From: Rhodanobacteraceae bacterium
Lineage (GTDB): Bacteria; Acidobacteriota; Terriglobia; Terriglobales; Acidobacteriaceae
Assembly: GCA_025350865.1 (NCBI GenBank)
Contig: JANXWZ010000213.1
Coordinates: forward strand, 1-62,098
DNA: 62,098 nt
Direction of reading: 5' to 3'
This document shows, one piece after another, positions 32,866-42,197 of the stretch. Every line of letters begins with the position of its first letter. Position 1 is the stretch's first letter. Under the pieces are notes generated by a model. It was not told the origin of the DNA. It worked only from the letters and a program-made list of their open reading frames with translations, and ran no database searches. A program made the translations under genes and the position numbers.

Positions 32866-33009
32866 TCAGCGCGACGAAACTACACTTTGGCTTGGTGCGC
32901 GCTCGACTGTCGCTTGATCTCTCTTGGCCGCAAATTCTTTCTTGAGAATCTCGACTCGCCGGGTCAGTTCTTTGTTCTCGGGTCTGCCGTTCGAGATAGA
33001 TGTCGACAT
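32866..33009 (-). CDS. small 47-residue hypothetical protein
   Basis: A short frame with an ATG five bases after the (restored) stop of the broken membrane-protein gene. It reads MSTSISNGRPENKELTRRVE, then ILKKEFAAKRDQATVERAPS and so on to TGA. The middle is a charged amphipathic helix. Coding is suggested by composition and tight spacing only. No family recognised. Confidence 0.45.
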   Translation of the reverse strand: MSTSISNGRPENKELTRRVEILKKEFAAKRDQATVERAPSQSVVSSR

Positions 33010-33014
33010 AAGAT

Positions 33015-33496
33015 TTAGTTCTTCTCGTTCGATTTACTGGCAGGGATCTGACCAGTGACCGCAATGCGGATGATCTCGCTTTGGTGCCATTCTACTCTTC
33101 CTGATGCGACACGCAGATCGATTCGCAGCCAGACAATCCTGCTTGTATTGATTGCCAAAATTGTGCAAACGCGATCACTGACGGTTTCACCCGGTTCGAT
33201 GTAGCCGTCCTGCGTGAAGATAGGCCAGACATCGACATCCTGCTCTGAAAGGTCTTGCGAGATTGCCGTGAGTTGGTCTCACCCAGATTCTTCAGCTTCG
33301 CCCGCACTTCGATGTAGGTTCCGTTGCGTTCAAATGTGCTGCCCGTCAGCTGCAACTCCATCTTCTGTTCGTAAGGCCGGCTCTTCCGGTAATTCCAGTA
33401 GGTCCAGATGCCGCCCAGCATCACCGCAATCAGCTTGATGGCTTTGTCCGCGATGTCGAGTGCGACGGAGAGCTCGGTAGGTTTGCCGTCCAACAC
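33015..33496 (-). pseudogene. frameshifted small membrane-anchored protein
   Basis: The start is GTG 33496 with CGGAG six bases away. The N-terminus has one membrane helix (AIKLIAVMLGGIWTYWNY) and then a beta-rich soluble domain (MELQLTGSTF, YIEVRAKLKNLGET). At about 33273-33277 the frame changes. Moving one base gives a sensible continuation, LTAISQDLSEQDVDVWPIF, TQDGYIEPGETVSDRVCTIL, VEWHQSEIIRIAVTGQIP, to a stop at 33015-33017. So it is a one-base frameshift, either a real lesion or a sequencing error. Function unknown. It follows the prenyltransferase gene by twelve bases. Confidence 0.7.
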
Positions 33497-33508
33497 TGCG
33501 GACTCCGA

Positions 33509-34435
33509 TCAGTTGGTGCGGGTGGTGAGGTAGGTGGCGAGGGCCTTGAGGGGGGCGGCGGATTCGCCAAAGGGAGCCAACGCGGCGAAGGCGTCGGCGA
33601 CCAGCTGGCTGGCGGCGTGGATGGATTCGTCGATGCCGAAGACGGCGGGCCAGGTGGCTTTGTCGGCGGCGGTATCCTTGCCGGCGGTCTTGCCGAGCTG
33701 GGCGGAATCCTGTGTCATGTCGAGGACGTCGTCGACGATCTGGAAGGCGAGGCCGGCATTTTCGCCGAAGGTGCGGAGGCGTGCGACCGACTCTGGCGAG
33801 GCCCCAGCCAGCAGTCCACCCGCGACGACCGACACGGTGATGAGGGCGCCGGTCTTGGCGCGGTGGATTCGTTCGACGAGCTCGGCGGTGGGCTTCTGGC
33901 CTTCGCCCTCAATGTCCATGACCTGACCGCCGATCATGCCGGGGGGCAGGCCGCCGGGCTGGTCTGCGCCGACGCCGGTGGAGATGGCGGAAGCGACGGC
34001 TTGCAGGATCCCTACCGTTGCGGCGGGCGGGATGGCGAGATTGCCGATGGTCTGGAAGGCGAGGGTCTGGAGGGCGTCTCCGGCGAGGATGGCGGTGGCT
34101 TCCCCGAAAGCGACGTGGCAGGTGGGCTGGCCGCGGCGCAGGTCGTCGTTGTCCAGGGCCGGGAGGTCGTCGTGGATGAGGGAATACGTATGGATCATCT
34201 CGAGAGCCGCGCCGAGTTCGGCGGCGGCGTGGTCGAGCGAGTGGTTGCCGGCGATCATGCGGGCGGCCTCGATGGCCAGGATGGGGCGGAGCCGCTTGCC
34301 GCCTGCGAAGGTGCTGTGGCGCATGGCGCGGTGGATGGAGTGGGGCGGGGTATCCGGCGAGGGAAGCAGGCGCTCGAGAGCCTGATCGGTGAGGGTGGCG
34401 CCGGATTTGAGCAGAGCTTGGACGTCGAATGACAT
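33509..34435 (-). CDS. ispA: farnesyl/geranylgeranyl diphosphate synthase family
   Basis: Trans-prenyl transferase of 308 residues that builds C15-C20 isoprenoid diphosphates. First aspartate-rich motif DDLPALDND (89-97) with the two-residue insert typical of bacterial FPP synthases, RRGQPTCH, GEATAILAGDALQTLAF, GGQVMDIEGE, KTGALI, and the second motif FQIVDDVLD. Start ATG 34435 (MSFDVQALL). The open frame upstream is not conserved. Product length cannot be set from sequence; the residues before the first motif (HTYSLIH) favour FPP or GGPP. Confidence 0.93.
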   Translation of the reverse strand: MSFDVQALLKSGATLTDQALERLLPSPDTPPHSIHRAMRHSTFAGGKRLRPILAIEAARMIAGNHSLDHAAAELGAALEMIHTYSLIHDDLPALDNDDLRRGQPTCHVAFGEATAILAGDALQTLAFQTIGNLAIPPAATVGILQAVASAISTGVGADQPGGLPPGMIGGQVMDIEGEGQKPTAELVERIHRAKTGALITVSVVAGGLLAGASPESVARLRTFGENAGLAFQIVDDVLDMTQDSAQLGKTAGKDTAADKATWPAVFGIDESIHAASQLVADAFAALAPFGESAAPLKALATYLTTRTN

Positions 34436-34671
34436 TGTTACTGGATGATAGTCGATGACGGGGATCGGCAGCGGATTGGTGGGCGGTGGAAGGGCGCGAA
34501 ACAATGTCTTGAATGTGAGACGGGATTGGCGTTGAATGAAACCATTCCCGGCTATTCGGAATGGGGTTGAAACACCGTCCACCCAGGCTATCAGCGTGGA
34601 GGCGGCGACGTGACTATCAGAGCAGGAATCGTTGAAAGGGAGCGCGGTGCGGCTCTCCGAGTGGAGACTTC

Positions 34672-37600
34672 ATGAAGCGAATGACCCCGGCGGGATGGCC
34701 GGGTGGACCCCGGTTTTTGGCGATCTTGGTGCTACTTGCGACTGCGCGGATGTGGGGGCAGGCAACGCTGGTTGCCGATACGCATTTGAACGCGGCGCTG
34801 CCTGCGGTGAACAGTGGCGCGATCTCCAATCTGAACGTGGGCGGCGGGTATACGGGGTTGCTGCAGTTCGACCTGGGGTTGCTGCCGGCGGGGACGACAC
34901 CGTCGCAGATATCGCGTGCCGTGTTGCGGGTTTATGTAAACCGGATGGATACGGCGGGGCTGGTGAGCGTATCGCCGGTGAAGACGGCATGGGCAGAATA
35001 TGGCGTCACCTATGCGACGATCCCCGCTGTTGGCTCGGTGGCGCAGGTGTTTTCGGTCAGCGGGGCAGGGACGTTTGTGGCGGTGGACGTGACGGCGCTG
35101 GTTCAGGGGTGGGTTGCGGCTCCGGCAAGTAACTTTGGGGTGGCGCTGACGGCAGGGACGGCGGTCCTGCAACTGGATAGCAAGGAAAACGATTTGACGG
35201 GCCATGCGGCTGCGCTGGACTTGACGCTGGTGTCGCAGGGACAGGCAGGACCGGCTGGTGTAGCCGGTGCGGCTGGTGTAGCTGGGGCGACTGGAGCGAT
35301 CGGCCCGGCGGGCGCAGTCGGCGCTACCGGCCCTGCTGGAGCGAAGGGGGCAACTGGACCGCAGGGCTTGGCTGGTCCACAGGGCGCGACTGGCCCACAG
35401 GGAGTTGCGGGGCCGTCTGGTCCTGCCGGGGCCGCAGGGCCTGCGGGGGCGCAGGGAGCGGCCGGGGTTGCGGGGCCGCAGGGGCTGCAGGGATTGCCGG
35501 GACTGGGGTTCGAGGGGCCGTATGCCTCGACCTTGAATTATGGTCTGGACGACGTGGTGAGTTGGCAGGGGTCGAGCTATATCTCGCTAATCGCGTCGAA
35601 CCATGGGAATACGCCGGGGCAGGTTCCGGGCGCGTGGGCGCTGCTGGCAGCGGCTGGGGTGGGCACGGTCGGGCCGAGTGGCGCAGTCGGGCCGGTGGGG
35701 CCCCAGGGATTGACAGGGCCTCCGGGGCGGGTTGGGGCGGCGGGACCCCAGGGGGTTCCGGGTGCGACCGGCTCGGCGGGCTTGCCGGGGCTGGTGTACC
35801 AAGGGGCGTATGCCTCGACGACCAACTATGCGCTGGGTGACGTGGTGCTTTGGCAAGGGTCTAGCTATGCGTCTCTCATTGGGGCGAACCGCGGGAACAC
35901 GCCGAGCTTCAGCCCGCAGCAGTGGGGAGTGCTGACCGCGCAAGGGCCAGCCGGGGCGATTGGCGCAACCGGGGCGCAGGGTCCTCAGGGAGTGGCCGGG
36001 CAGCCGGGACCGTTGGGTTCGCCGGGACCGCAAGGGCTGCAGGGACCGCAGGGGGTCGATGGAATCACGGGGGTGCAAGGGTTGACCGGCACTACCGGAG
36101 CGCAGGGGCCCTTGGGTGCGACGGGGCTGCAAGGGGTGCCAGGGCCTGTCGGTTTGTCATTTCAGGGGGTGTATTCCTCCACGACCAACTACGCCTTGGC
36201 GGATGGCGTGTCGTGGCAGGGAGCGGGGTATGTTTCCCTCGTGGCAGGAAACCACGGGAATACGCCGGATCAGAGTCCCGCGCAGTGGGCATTGTTTGCC
36301 GCGGCGGGATCTCCGGGTGCGACGGGGCCGATTGGGCCAATTGGGAATGCGGGGTTGACGGGTCCAGCGGGTCCGACTGGAGCTACAGGGGCTGCAGGCC
36401 CTCAGGGGGTGGTCGGCCCGCAGGGGCCGGCAGTGCTCACGTACACCGGGAATTACGTTTCGAACACGAATTACGCGGTGGCGGATGCGGTGAGCTTTGG
36501 CGGGTCTACGTATGTGTCGCTTCTGACGCCAAACCATGGGAATTCGCCGGGACTAAGCCCGACCTTCTGGGCGGTGCTAGCCGCTCAAGGGGCGACGGGG
36601 TTGGCGGGGCCGCGGGGATTACCCGGAGCGGCAGGGGCTGCGGGTCCGGCGGGCGCTGTGGGTGCTGCCGGACCGCAGGGGCCACCGGTAGTCTTTGCTG
36701 GCGGATGGTTGATCGGTACCGCCTATGCGGTGGGTGACTCGGTGAGCTACGGCGGTGGGAGCTACATTGCGACGGTCGCGAATGTGGGGCGCGAGCCGGA
36801 TATCTCGCCGAGTTCCTGGGGGATTCTGGCGCTGGCCGGAGCGCAGGGAGTGCAGGGGCCGGCGGGAGCTACGGGGTTTCAAGGTCCCACGGGCTTTCCC
36901 GGGCCTACGGGTGCGACGGGCGCGACCGGAGCCGTCGGGGCAACGGGTCCGCCGGGTTTGACGGGTCCAACAGGGCCGGCTGGACCGACGGGCGCTGCGG
37001 GGCCAACCGGAGTGACGGGTCCGGCTGGGCTGGTGTATCGCGGGACGTATGATTCGACCGCGAATTACGGGCTGAATGATGCTGTGACGTTTCAGGGGGC
37101 GAGCTATATTTCGCTGGTTGCGGGCAATGCGGCGAATACTCCGGGAACGTCGCCGGGGCAGTGGAGCCTGCTGGCCGCGCAGGGTGCGGCTGGTGCGCGA
37201 GGGCCTGCGGGGACCGATGGGGTAGACGGGGCTCCGGGCGCGATTGGGCCGCGGGGAGCGGCGGGGGTGGCTGGCGCGGCGGGTCAGGCAGGGGCGGATG
37301 GTTCGCCGGGGCTGGTGTACCAGGGCAGCTACAGTTCAGGGACGAATTATGCGCCGAACGATGCGGTGGTTTATGGCGGCGCGAGTTACATCTCGCTGAT
37401 GGCGGGGAATCATGGCAATACGCCTGGGAGTTCGCCGATGGCGTGGGGTGTGCTGGCTGCCCAGGGAGCGGCCGGGGCGGCCGGACCGGTGGGCGCGATT
37501 GGCCCGGCAGGCGCGACCGGACCGCAGGGCGTCCCCGGAGCTGCGGGAGCACAGGGCGCCACCGGAGCGGCGGGGATGAACTTTCGCGGGGCGTGGACGG

Positions 37601-38280
37601 CTGGGTCAGGCTATGCGGTCAGCGATGCGGTGACCTATGGCGGCGCAACCTACCTGGCACAGGCTCCAAACCACGGGGTTGTTCCGGATAGTGATCCTTC
37701 GAATTGGGCGTTGCTGGCTGCGGCCGGCGGTCCCGGACCTACGGGTGCGGCGGGTACTGGCGCTACCGTGCAGGTTGGCACGGTGACGACCGGGACGGCG
37801 GGTTCGAGCGCGACGGTGACCAATAGCGGGACGTCTTCGGCGGCGGTGCTGAACTTTACAATTCCACAGGGGACGGCTGGCTCAGGCGGTGGTTCGGGTG
37901 GTGGGTCGGGCGGCGGCACAAGCGGAGTTCCATTCCAGACCATGTACCATGCGGTCTCTTATCTGGCGGTGTACTACTCGTTGAACAATACGAATCAAGC
38001 GGCGACGGAGACTCCTTCGGTGCTGTCGTGGGTTCCCAACGGCTGCACTGCGACCACACTGACGGCGTTCTCGCAGCAGGCGGCGACCATCACGGTGACA
38101 CTTCGGGCGGGAACGCCGGGAGCGATGGCGGATACCGCGTTGAGCTGCTCGGTTGCGACGGGGCAGAGTTGTACGGCGACTGGAACCGTGCCGGTTGCGG
38201 CGGGGTCATTTCTGGATCTGGGGGTGTATCACCCGGATTCCAATCCGAGCGGGGTCTGGGTGGCTGTCAGCTGCAATTGA
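34672..38280 (+). CDS. secreted collagen-like protein with eight aromatic modules
   Basis: Secreted protein of 1202 residues. Signal peptide 1-30, then a DNRLRE-type beta domain (about 31-185: [42 protein letters not shown]). From about 190 to 1050, collagen-like Gly-X-Y tracts alternate with eight ~50-residue modules built on Y-x-G-x-Y-x(4)-NY-x(2)-D-x-V-x(3)-G-x-Y-x-S-L and N-x-G-x-x-P-x(4)-W. Such Trp/Tyr modules look like chitin- or carbohydrate-binding CBM5/12-type folds. A Gly-Ser hinge precedes a C-terminal domain of about 120 residues with paired Cys. ATG after GTGGAG. Probable cell-surface or matrix fibre; followed by a GH105 enzyme. Confidence 0.9.
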   Translation: MKRMTPAGWPGGPRFLAILVLLATARMWGQATLVADTHLNAALPAVNSGAISNLNVGGGYTGLLQFDLGLLPAGTTPSQISRAVLRVYVNRMDTAGLVSVSPVKTAWAEYGVTYATIPAVGSVAQVFSVSGAGTFVAVDVTALVQGWVAAPASNFGVALTAGTAVLQLDSKENDLTGHAAALDLTLVSQGQAGPAGVAGAAGVAGATGAIGPAGAVGATGPAGAKGATGPQGLAGPQGATGPQGVAGPSGPAGAAGPAGAQGAAGVAGPQGLQGLPGLGFEGPYASTLNYGLDDVVSWQGSSYISLIASNHGNTPGQVPGAWALLAAAGVGTVGPSGAVGPVGPQGLTGPPGRVGAAGPQGVPGATGSAGLPGLVYQGAYASTTNYALGDVVLWQGSSYASLIGANRGNTPSFSPQQWGVLTAQGPAGAIGATGAQGPQGVAGQPGPLGSPGPQGLQGPQGVDGITGVQGLTGTTGAQGPLGATGLQGVPGPVGLSFQGVYSSTTNYALADGVSWQGAGYVSLVAGNHGNTPDQSPAQWALFAAAGSPGATGPIGPIGNAGLTGPAGPTGATGAAGPQGVVGPQGPAVLTYTGNYVSNTNYAVADAVSFGGSTYVSLLTPNHGNSPGLSPTFWAVLAAQGATGLAGPRGLPGAAGAAGPAGAVGAAGPQGPPVVFAGGWLIGTAYAVGDSVSYGGGSYIATVANVGREPDISPSSWGILALAGAQGVQGPAGATGFQGPTGFPGPTGATGATGAVGATGPPGLTGPTGPAGPTGAAGPTGVTGPAGLVYRGTYDSTANYGLNDAVTFQGASYISLVAGNAANTPGTSPGQWSLLAAQGAAGARGPAGTDGVDGAPGAIGPRGAAGVAGAAGQAGADGSPGLVYQGSYSSGTNYAPNDAVVYGGASYISLMAGNHGNTPGSSPMAWGVLAAQGAAGAAGPVGAIGPAGATGPQGVPGAAGAQGATGAAGMNFRGAWTAGSGYAVSDAVTYGGATYLAQAPNHGVVPDSDPSNWALLAAAGGPGPTGAAGTGATVQVGTVTTGTAGSSATVTNSGTSSAAVLNFTIPQGTAGSGGGSGGGSGGGTSGVPFQTMYHAVSYLAVYYSLNNTNQAATETPSVLSWVPNGCTATTLTAFSQQAATITVTLRAGTPGAMADTALSCSVATGQSCTATGTVPVAAGSFLDLGVYHPDSNPSGVWVAVSCN
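35240..37755 (+). repeat. eight modules alternating with collagen-like tracts
   Basis: Coding repeats. Modules lie near 35509-35655, 35789-35943, 36150-36309, 36432-36591, 36693-36843, 37028-37185, 37310-37467 and 37574-37725. Between them the frame is Gly-X-Y with many [12 protein letters not shown] triplets. Module 5 and module 8 are the most divergent. Tracts vary from about 30 to 60 residues. Confidence 0.88.
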
Positions 38281-38419
38281 GCTCGACCCTCGCAGCGGGA
38301 GGGGATTTGTTACGGTGAGGGGGCGCTCTCGATGCAGCCAGCGTTCGGAGAGGCACGATCTACGAGCTGTCGGCTATGAGCTATCAGCTGACAGCTAAGA
38401 CAAGAGCGGGGATAAGTAC

Positions 38420-39616
38420 ATGACGATGCTGAAGGTTATTTGTGTGGCTGTACTGGTGTGCGGAACGGCGTGCGGGCAGGCTCCAGCCGCGCTGAAGGCG
38501 AATGAGGCCATGGCCTCAAGCGCGATGAAGAGGTGGCCGACGGGGGCGATCAGGACGACCAATGCGCCGGGGCACTGGGGCTACGAGGAAGGCGTTCTGC
38601 TGGACGGAATCGCCGCAGAATGGCATCGCACCGGAGATCGTGCCCAGTTTGATTACATAAAGACGGCGATCGACAAATATGTAACCAAAGATGGCGCAAT
38701 CCAAATGGATGCGTTGGGCAGAGCCTTTACGACGGACGAACATCAACTCGACAACATCGAGTTAGGACGTACGATATTGCTGGTCTTTCGCGAGACCAAG
38801 GATGAGCGGTACGCGAAGGCGGCGAAGTTCCTGATCGGCCAGTTGGCAGTGCAACCGCGTGCGGAAAATGGCGGGTATTGGCATAAGACAATCTATCCGA
38901 ACCAGATGTGGCTGGATGGCGCGTTTATGGCCGAGCCGTTCCGGGCGGAGCATGCCGTCGCCTTCCATCAGCCGGGCGACTTCGATGACATCGCGAAGCA
39001 GTTTCTGTTGATGTACGACCACATGCGCGACCCGGCAACGGGTCTGCTAAAGCATGGGTGGGACGTCTCGAAGCAGATGCCGTGGGCGGACAAGGAGACG
39101 GGGTTGAGCCCGGAGATCTGGGCTCGGGCGCTGGGCTGGTACTGCGTGGCGCTGGTTGATGTGTTGGATTCGATTCCGCAGGGGAATCCGAACCGGGCGA
39201 AGTTGATCGGAGTCCTGAAACATCTGATGCCAGCCGTAGAGAAATACCAGGATCCCGCGACGGGGCTGTGGTGGCAGGTGATGGATAAGGGTGGGATGAA
39301 GGGGAATTACGCCGAGGCATCGGCCAGCGCGATGTTCACCTATACGTTGGCGAAGGGGGCGCGGAAGGCATACCTGCCTAAGGATGCGGCGGCGAGCGCA
39401 CGCAAGGGCTGGGCCGGGATCCAGAGCAAGTTTGTGACGGCGAACCCGGATGGCACGGTGACTTTGACGGGTACCGTGAAGGTTGGGGGTTTGGGCGGAA
39501 AGCCCTACCGGTCAGGCAAATACGACTACTACATCGGGGAAAAGGTGGGTGACAACGATGCAAAGGGCATCGGAGCCTACCTGATGGCTGGTTCGGAGAT
39601 GGCACAGATCCGGTAG
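38420..39616 (+). CDS. GH105-type unsaturated rhamnogalacturonyl hydrolase
   Basis: Exported (alpha/alpha)6-barrel hydrolase of 398 residues in the YteR/YesR family, which splits the unsaturated uronic acid left by pectin lyases. Signal peptide 1-20. WGYEEGVLLDGI begins the barrel, LDNIELGRTIL (Asp 111) and NQMWLDGAFMAEPF (Asp 166) hold the catalytic and binding residues, and DPATGLLKHGWD, ARALGWYCVALVDVL and GNYAEASASAMFTYTL complete it. It follows the collagen-like protein by 139 bases. A short inverted repeat AGCTGTC/GACAGCT lies at 38365-38396. Substrate exactness is inferred from family only. Confidence 0.92.
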   Translation: MTMLKVICVAVLVCGTACGQAPAALKANEAMASSAMKRWPTGAIRTTNAPGHWGYEEGVLLDGIAAEWHRTGDRAQFDYIKTAIDKYVTKDGAIQMDALGRAFTTDEHQLDNIELGRTILLVFRETKDERYAKAAKFLIGQLAVQPRAENGGYWHKTIYPNQMWLDGAFMAEPFRAEHAVAFHQPGDFDDIAKQFLLMYDHMRDPATGLLKHGWDVSKQMPWADKETGLSPEIWARALGWYCVALVDVLDSIPQGNPNRAKLIGVLKHLMPAVEKYQDPATGLWWQVMDKGGMKGNYAEASASAMFTYTLAKGARKAYLPKDAAASARKGWAGIQSKFVTANPDGTVTLTGTVKVGGLGGKPYRSGKYDYYIGEKVGDNDAKGIGAYLMAGSEMAQIR

Positions 39617-39643
39617 CCGACGGGTATTGATGAGGCGGCGCTG

Positions 39644-39820
39644 CTAGTGGGTTCGGCGCGCCTGATCCTGTTCAAGTTCTCCGCGGACGTCGGAGAGGGT
39701 GAGCAGTCTGCCGTCAATGAGGAATTCAAAGTCGCCAGCGTTTTCAGGAACGCGGATGACTGAATCAATCTGATGGCCTTGACTCCGGAGCTGTTGGACA
39801 AGCAAGTCTATGTCGAGCAT
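39644..39820 (-). CDS. small hypothetical protein, 58 residues
   Basis: Reads MLDIDLLVQQLRSQGHQIDS then VIRVPENAGDFEFLIDGRLL, with helix-strand composition that looks like real coding. The ATG at 39820 has AGGGG at suitable distance. A TTG three codons upstream is possible. No family recognised. It shares its strand with the Hpt gene 93 bases upstream. Confidence 0.55.
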   Translation of the reverse strand: MLDIDLLVQQLRSQGHQIDSVIRVPENAGDFEFLIDGRLLTLSDVRGELEQDQARRTH

Positions 39821-39913
39821 TGACGGCAACCCCTGTGCACCGTTGGAGACGAAGCAGGGTTGCCTAAGTTGCTTTAGAGCCTGTGGAAAACTGAAAGAGG
39901 ACGACTAGTGAGC

Positions 39914-40234
39914 CTACCGAATCGGGAAGAGCGATTCGCGGAGCTCGGCTGCAAGGGTCGCAAGCCTGTGGGGATCGGCTGCGGGTGCTTTGAGGTGTTG
40001 CTCCATCTCGCGCGCCTTCAAGGTTCCTTCGTGGAAGCCGAACATGCCGAGTGAGCCGGCGAATTTATGCGCGATGTCGACGGCCTGTTGTTGGAGGTCG
40101 GGGGTGAGGGTTCCTGAAGCAGAGGCGGCTGCGGCATGTTCGAGCAGGGCCAAGCGCTCCAGAACCTGGGGCTGGTTGCGCAGCCAGAGGGTGGCGATTA
40201 GCTGCTTCGTGGTGGATTGGGCTTGCTCTAGCAT
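39914..40234 (-). CDS. histidine phosphotransfer (Hpt) domain protein
   Basis: A free-standing Hpt protein of about 106 residues. The phosphorylatable His is at about 56 in VDIAHKFAGSLGMFG, the signature of the four-helix phosphotransfer bundle. Such proteins pass phosphate between receiver domains. No kinase is adjacent. The hybrid kinase with two receivers and the lone receiver 6-8 kb downstream are the nearest possible partners. ATG 40234 is chosen; a TTG lies just before it. Confidence 0.85.
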   Translation of the reverse strand: MLEQAQSTTKQLIATLWLRNQPQVLERLALLEHAAAASASGTLTPDLQQQAVDIAHKFAGSLGMFGFHEGTLKAREMEQHLKAPAADPHRLATLAAELRESLFPIR

Positions 40235-40302
40235 CAACGGGATACTCCAAAGATAGTAGACTTTTCAGAGTTGTTGGCGAAAACATTATTCAGGAGTCGG
40301 CA

Positions 40303-41436
40303 TTGAAACGATATTCGTGGTCGCGTAGCGTTGTGGCGGCGGGGTTTGTGGCGTCTCTGGCGGTCGGGTCCGCCCAGGGGCAGGCGGTGGATGCCAGCGT
40401 GTGTGACGTGGTGAATCATCCCTTGAAGTTCGAAGGGAAGACCGTGCGCATCAAGGGGCTGGTGGAGTCGAACTTCGACTCATTCATCCTGCGCGGGGAT
40501 ACCTGTTCGAGTTCGCTATGGCTTAGCTATCCGGCGGGGACGAAGGCGAAGTCGGGACCGGCGGCGGTGATTTCGCTGCAACTGGCGGCCAATGCGACGA
40601 GCACTTCCGGCAAGCCGCGACCGGCGCTGACGCTCGAGAAGAATCAGGACTTTGCCACCTTCGACATGTTACTTTCGACGCGTCCCAAGACCGCCGGTAT
40701 GTGCCTGGGTTGCGTGAAGAATGACGTGATGGCGACGCTTGAAGGACGCATCGACGGGACCGAAAACCCAGGACTGGCGCGGGATAAGGACGGCAAGATC
40801 ACGGGGCTGGACGGCTTCGGGAACATGAATCAGTACGCTGCGCGGATGGTGATTACGAGGGTGTCGGAGGTAACGGCGAAGGAGATTGACTATACCAAGA
40901 CGCCGAGCGTGAAGGACGACAACCCCGGCGGCAACGGCAAGGACTATATGGCGCTGACCAAGAAGGCGGAGGAGGCTTTTCCGAAGGGGAGCGAGGCGCC
41001 GGCGCAGATTCAGCAGGCAATCGACGCCTACGGGGTTGCGGGACAGGACAACGGGGTGACTGTGGCGTTTGGCGATACGGCGAATGTGCCGGACGGCGAC
41101 GGGACGAAGTCGGCCAAGAGCTCTCCGGATGGGCTGCTGCTGACGGTGCGCTTCGACAGCGAAAAGCTGAAGGGCGACTCGCTGAGCCGGGCGGCAGCGC
41201 ATGAGGGAACGGTCATCGTTGCGCTGCGCGACAAGCAGGTGCAAGGTGCCCAGGCGATTGAGATGAAGGCGTGGAATACAACGCTGACGGTGGCGATCGG
41301 TGCGCGCCAGAAGACGCTGACGCTGCCCGGCGGAGTGGTGCTTTGGAGCGAGAGCTGGACGCCGGCAGAGAAGAACGCGAATGCAGGTTCGGCGCTGTCG
41401 AACTACCTCGATGATCGGGACGAATCCCCCCGATAG
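40303..41436 (+). CDS. exported protein of unknown function
   Basis: A 377-residue secreted protein with a signal peptide (residues 1-26, ending GSAQGQA). The first part (VCDVVNHPLKFEGKTVRIKG, LVESNFDSFILRGDTCSSSL) is an OB-like beta barrel pattern. Cys 35 and Cys 68 and a CLGC pair could form disulfides. The rest is beta-rich (VSEVTAKEIDYTKT; GTVIVALRDKQVQGAQAIEM). I do not recognise the family. TTG start with AGGAG six bases before. A 40-bp palindrome follows it at 41461. Confidence 0.78.
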   Translation: MKRYSWSRSVVAAGFVASLAVGSAQGQAVDASVCDVVNHPLKFEGKTVRIKGLVESNFDSFILRGDTCSSSLWLSYPAGTKAKSGPAAVISLQLAANATSTSGKPRPALTLEKNQDFATFDMLLSTRPKTAGMCLGCVKNDVMATLEGRIDGTENPGLARDKDGKITGLDGFGNMNQYAARMVITRVSEVTAKEIDYTKTPSVKDDNPGGNGKDYMALTKKAEEAFPKGSEAPAQIQQAIDAYGVAGQDNGVTVAFGDTANVPDGDGTKSAKSSPDGLLLTVRFDSEKLKGDSLSRAAAHEGTVIVALRDKQVQGAQAIEMKAWNTTLTVAIGARQKTLTLPGGVVLWSESWTPAEKNANAGSALSNYLDDRDESPR

Positions 41437-41460
41437 GGGACGTTGCAGAGGGGCGGCTGG

Positions 41461-41500
41461 TGTCTAGAATTTGGGGTAACGTTACCTGAAATCCTAGACA
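41461..41500. promoter_or_regulatory. 40-bp palindrome with central GGTAACGTTACC
   Basis: The whole stretch is symmetric about 41480/41481: outer TGTCTAG/CTAGACA, middle ATTT/AAAT, centre GGTAACGTTACC, with 17 of 20 pairs matching. It lies 25 bases after one gene and 45 before the TTG of the next. The twelve-base core resembles LacI-family operators. It could also fold as a terminator stem with almost no loop. Confidence 0.7.
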
Positions 41501-41545
41501 TCGGCCGCTTTTTGCGCGCTGAGTCCCGAACGTTGGGAGGCAGAG

Positions 41546-42022
41546 TTGGTCCAGGTGGGAACAGTCGGTGTGGTCAGTTGTCATGGCCGGTTTTTGCAGT
41601 CGTACGACGACGGCGAGATGCACGCGAGCAAGCAGGAACGAGGCGACGCCGAGACGTGGATTTTGTGGCAGATCGACTGGAATCGGCGGGAATATGCCCT
41701 GCAGAACAAGAAGACCGGCCTCTATCTCTCCAAGCGCGATGTGAAGTGCGTCGTGGCGAGCAGGGCTGAGCCTGGGCTAACCGAGAAGTGGACCTTGATC
41801 AACGGCGATCAGCACCATGTCCGGGGGCGAGTCGCGTTTCGCGCCTACGACGGGACGATCATGGGGTCGCACGCTCCCGGAATATCCACTGGGTGCGGCG
41901 GGGAGATCATGGCGGCGGATCGGCCCGACCCTTCGGTTGGAGCCAGGGACGAACGGTGGCCGGGATGGTTCTCGTTGACGACGGTGGGGCGGGTGGTGCT
42001 GGTGGAGGATGGGATTACCTAG
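41546..42022 (+). CDS. beta-trefoil (fascin/ricin-like) domain protein
   Basis: A 158-residue cytosolic-looking protein whose repeats (GRFLQSYDDGEMHAS; WILWQIDWNRREYALQNKK; TGLYLSKRD) match the beta-trefoil pattern seen in fascin-like and ricin-type lectin domains. It may bind a sugar or another protein. The TTG start is fixed by GGGAGG about five bases upstream. It is a lone gene behind the 40-bp palindrome and ends before a bidirectional terminator. Confidence 0.65.
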   Translation: MVQVGTVGVVSCHGRFLQSYDDGEMHASKQERGDAETWILWQIDWNRREYALQNKKTGLYLSKRDVKCVVASRAEPGLTEKWTLINGDQHHVRGRVAFRAYDGTIMGSHAPGISTGCGGEIMAADRPDPSVGARDERWPGWFSLTTVGRVVLVEDGIT

Positions 42023-42050
42023 GCGCAGTGGTGAGGCGGTCATGAAGAAA

Positions 42051-42085
42051 AATGCCCATCCCCGAGGTTGTTGGGGATGGGCATT
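42051..42085. terminator. bidirectional intrinsic terminator
   Basis: AATGCCCATCCCC, loop GAGGTTGTT, GGGGATGGGCATT. On the minus strand it is followed by TTTTCTTC, so it ends the propeller operon well, and on the plus strand it follows the beta-trefoil gene. Confidence 0.85.
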
Positions 42086-42126
42086 CTTGTTGGAACGGGT
42101 ACGAATCTTGTGACGGTACTCACGGT

Positions 42127-42191
42127 GTCGGGGTCCTTCGACTGCGTTTCGCACGATGAGACCGTGCTCCACTTCGCTCAGGATGACCGGC
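42127..42191. repeat. dispersed repeat GGGGTCCTTCGACT...GGATGACG, copy 3
   Basis: Same outer parts as copies at 24942 and 30066. The inner stem is GCACG/CGTGC, again different but complementary. It ends just before the stop of the propeller gene. Confidence 0.85.
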
Positions 42192-42197
42192 GTTCCG

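Noticed and set aside
35240..37755. Regular repeats that could suggest a CRISPR array
   Set aside because: Spacing is irregular and much longer, the repeats are in frame and encode Gly-X-Y and aromatic modules; no cas genes.
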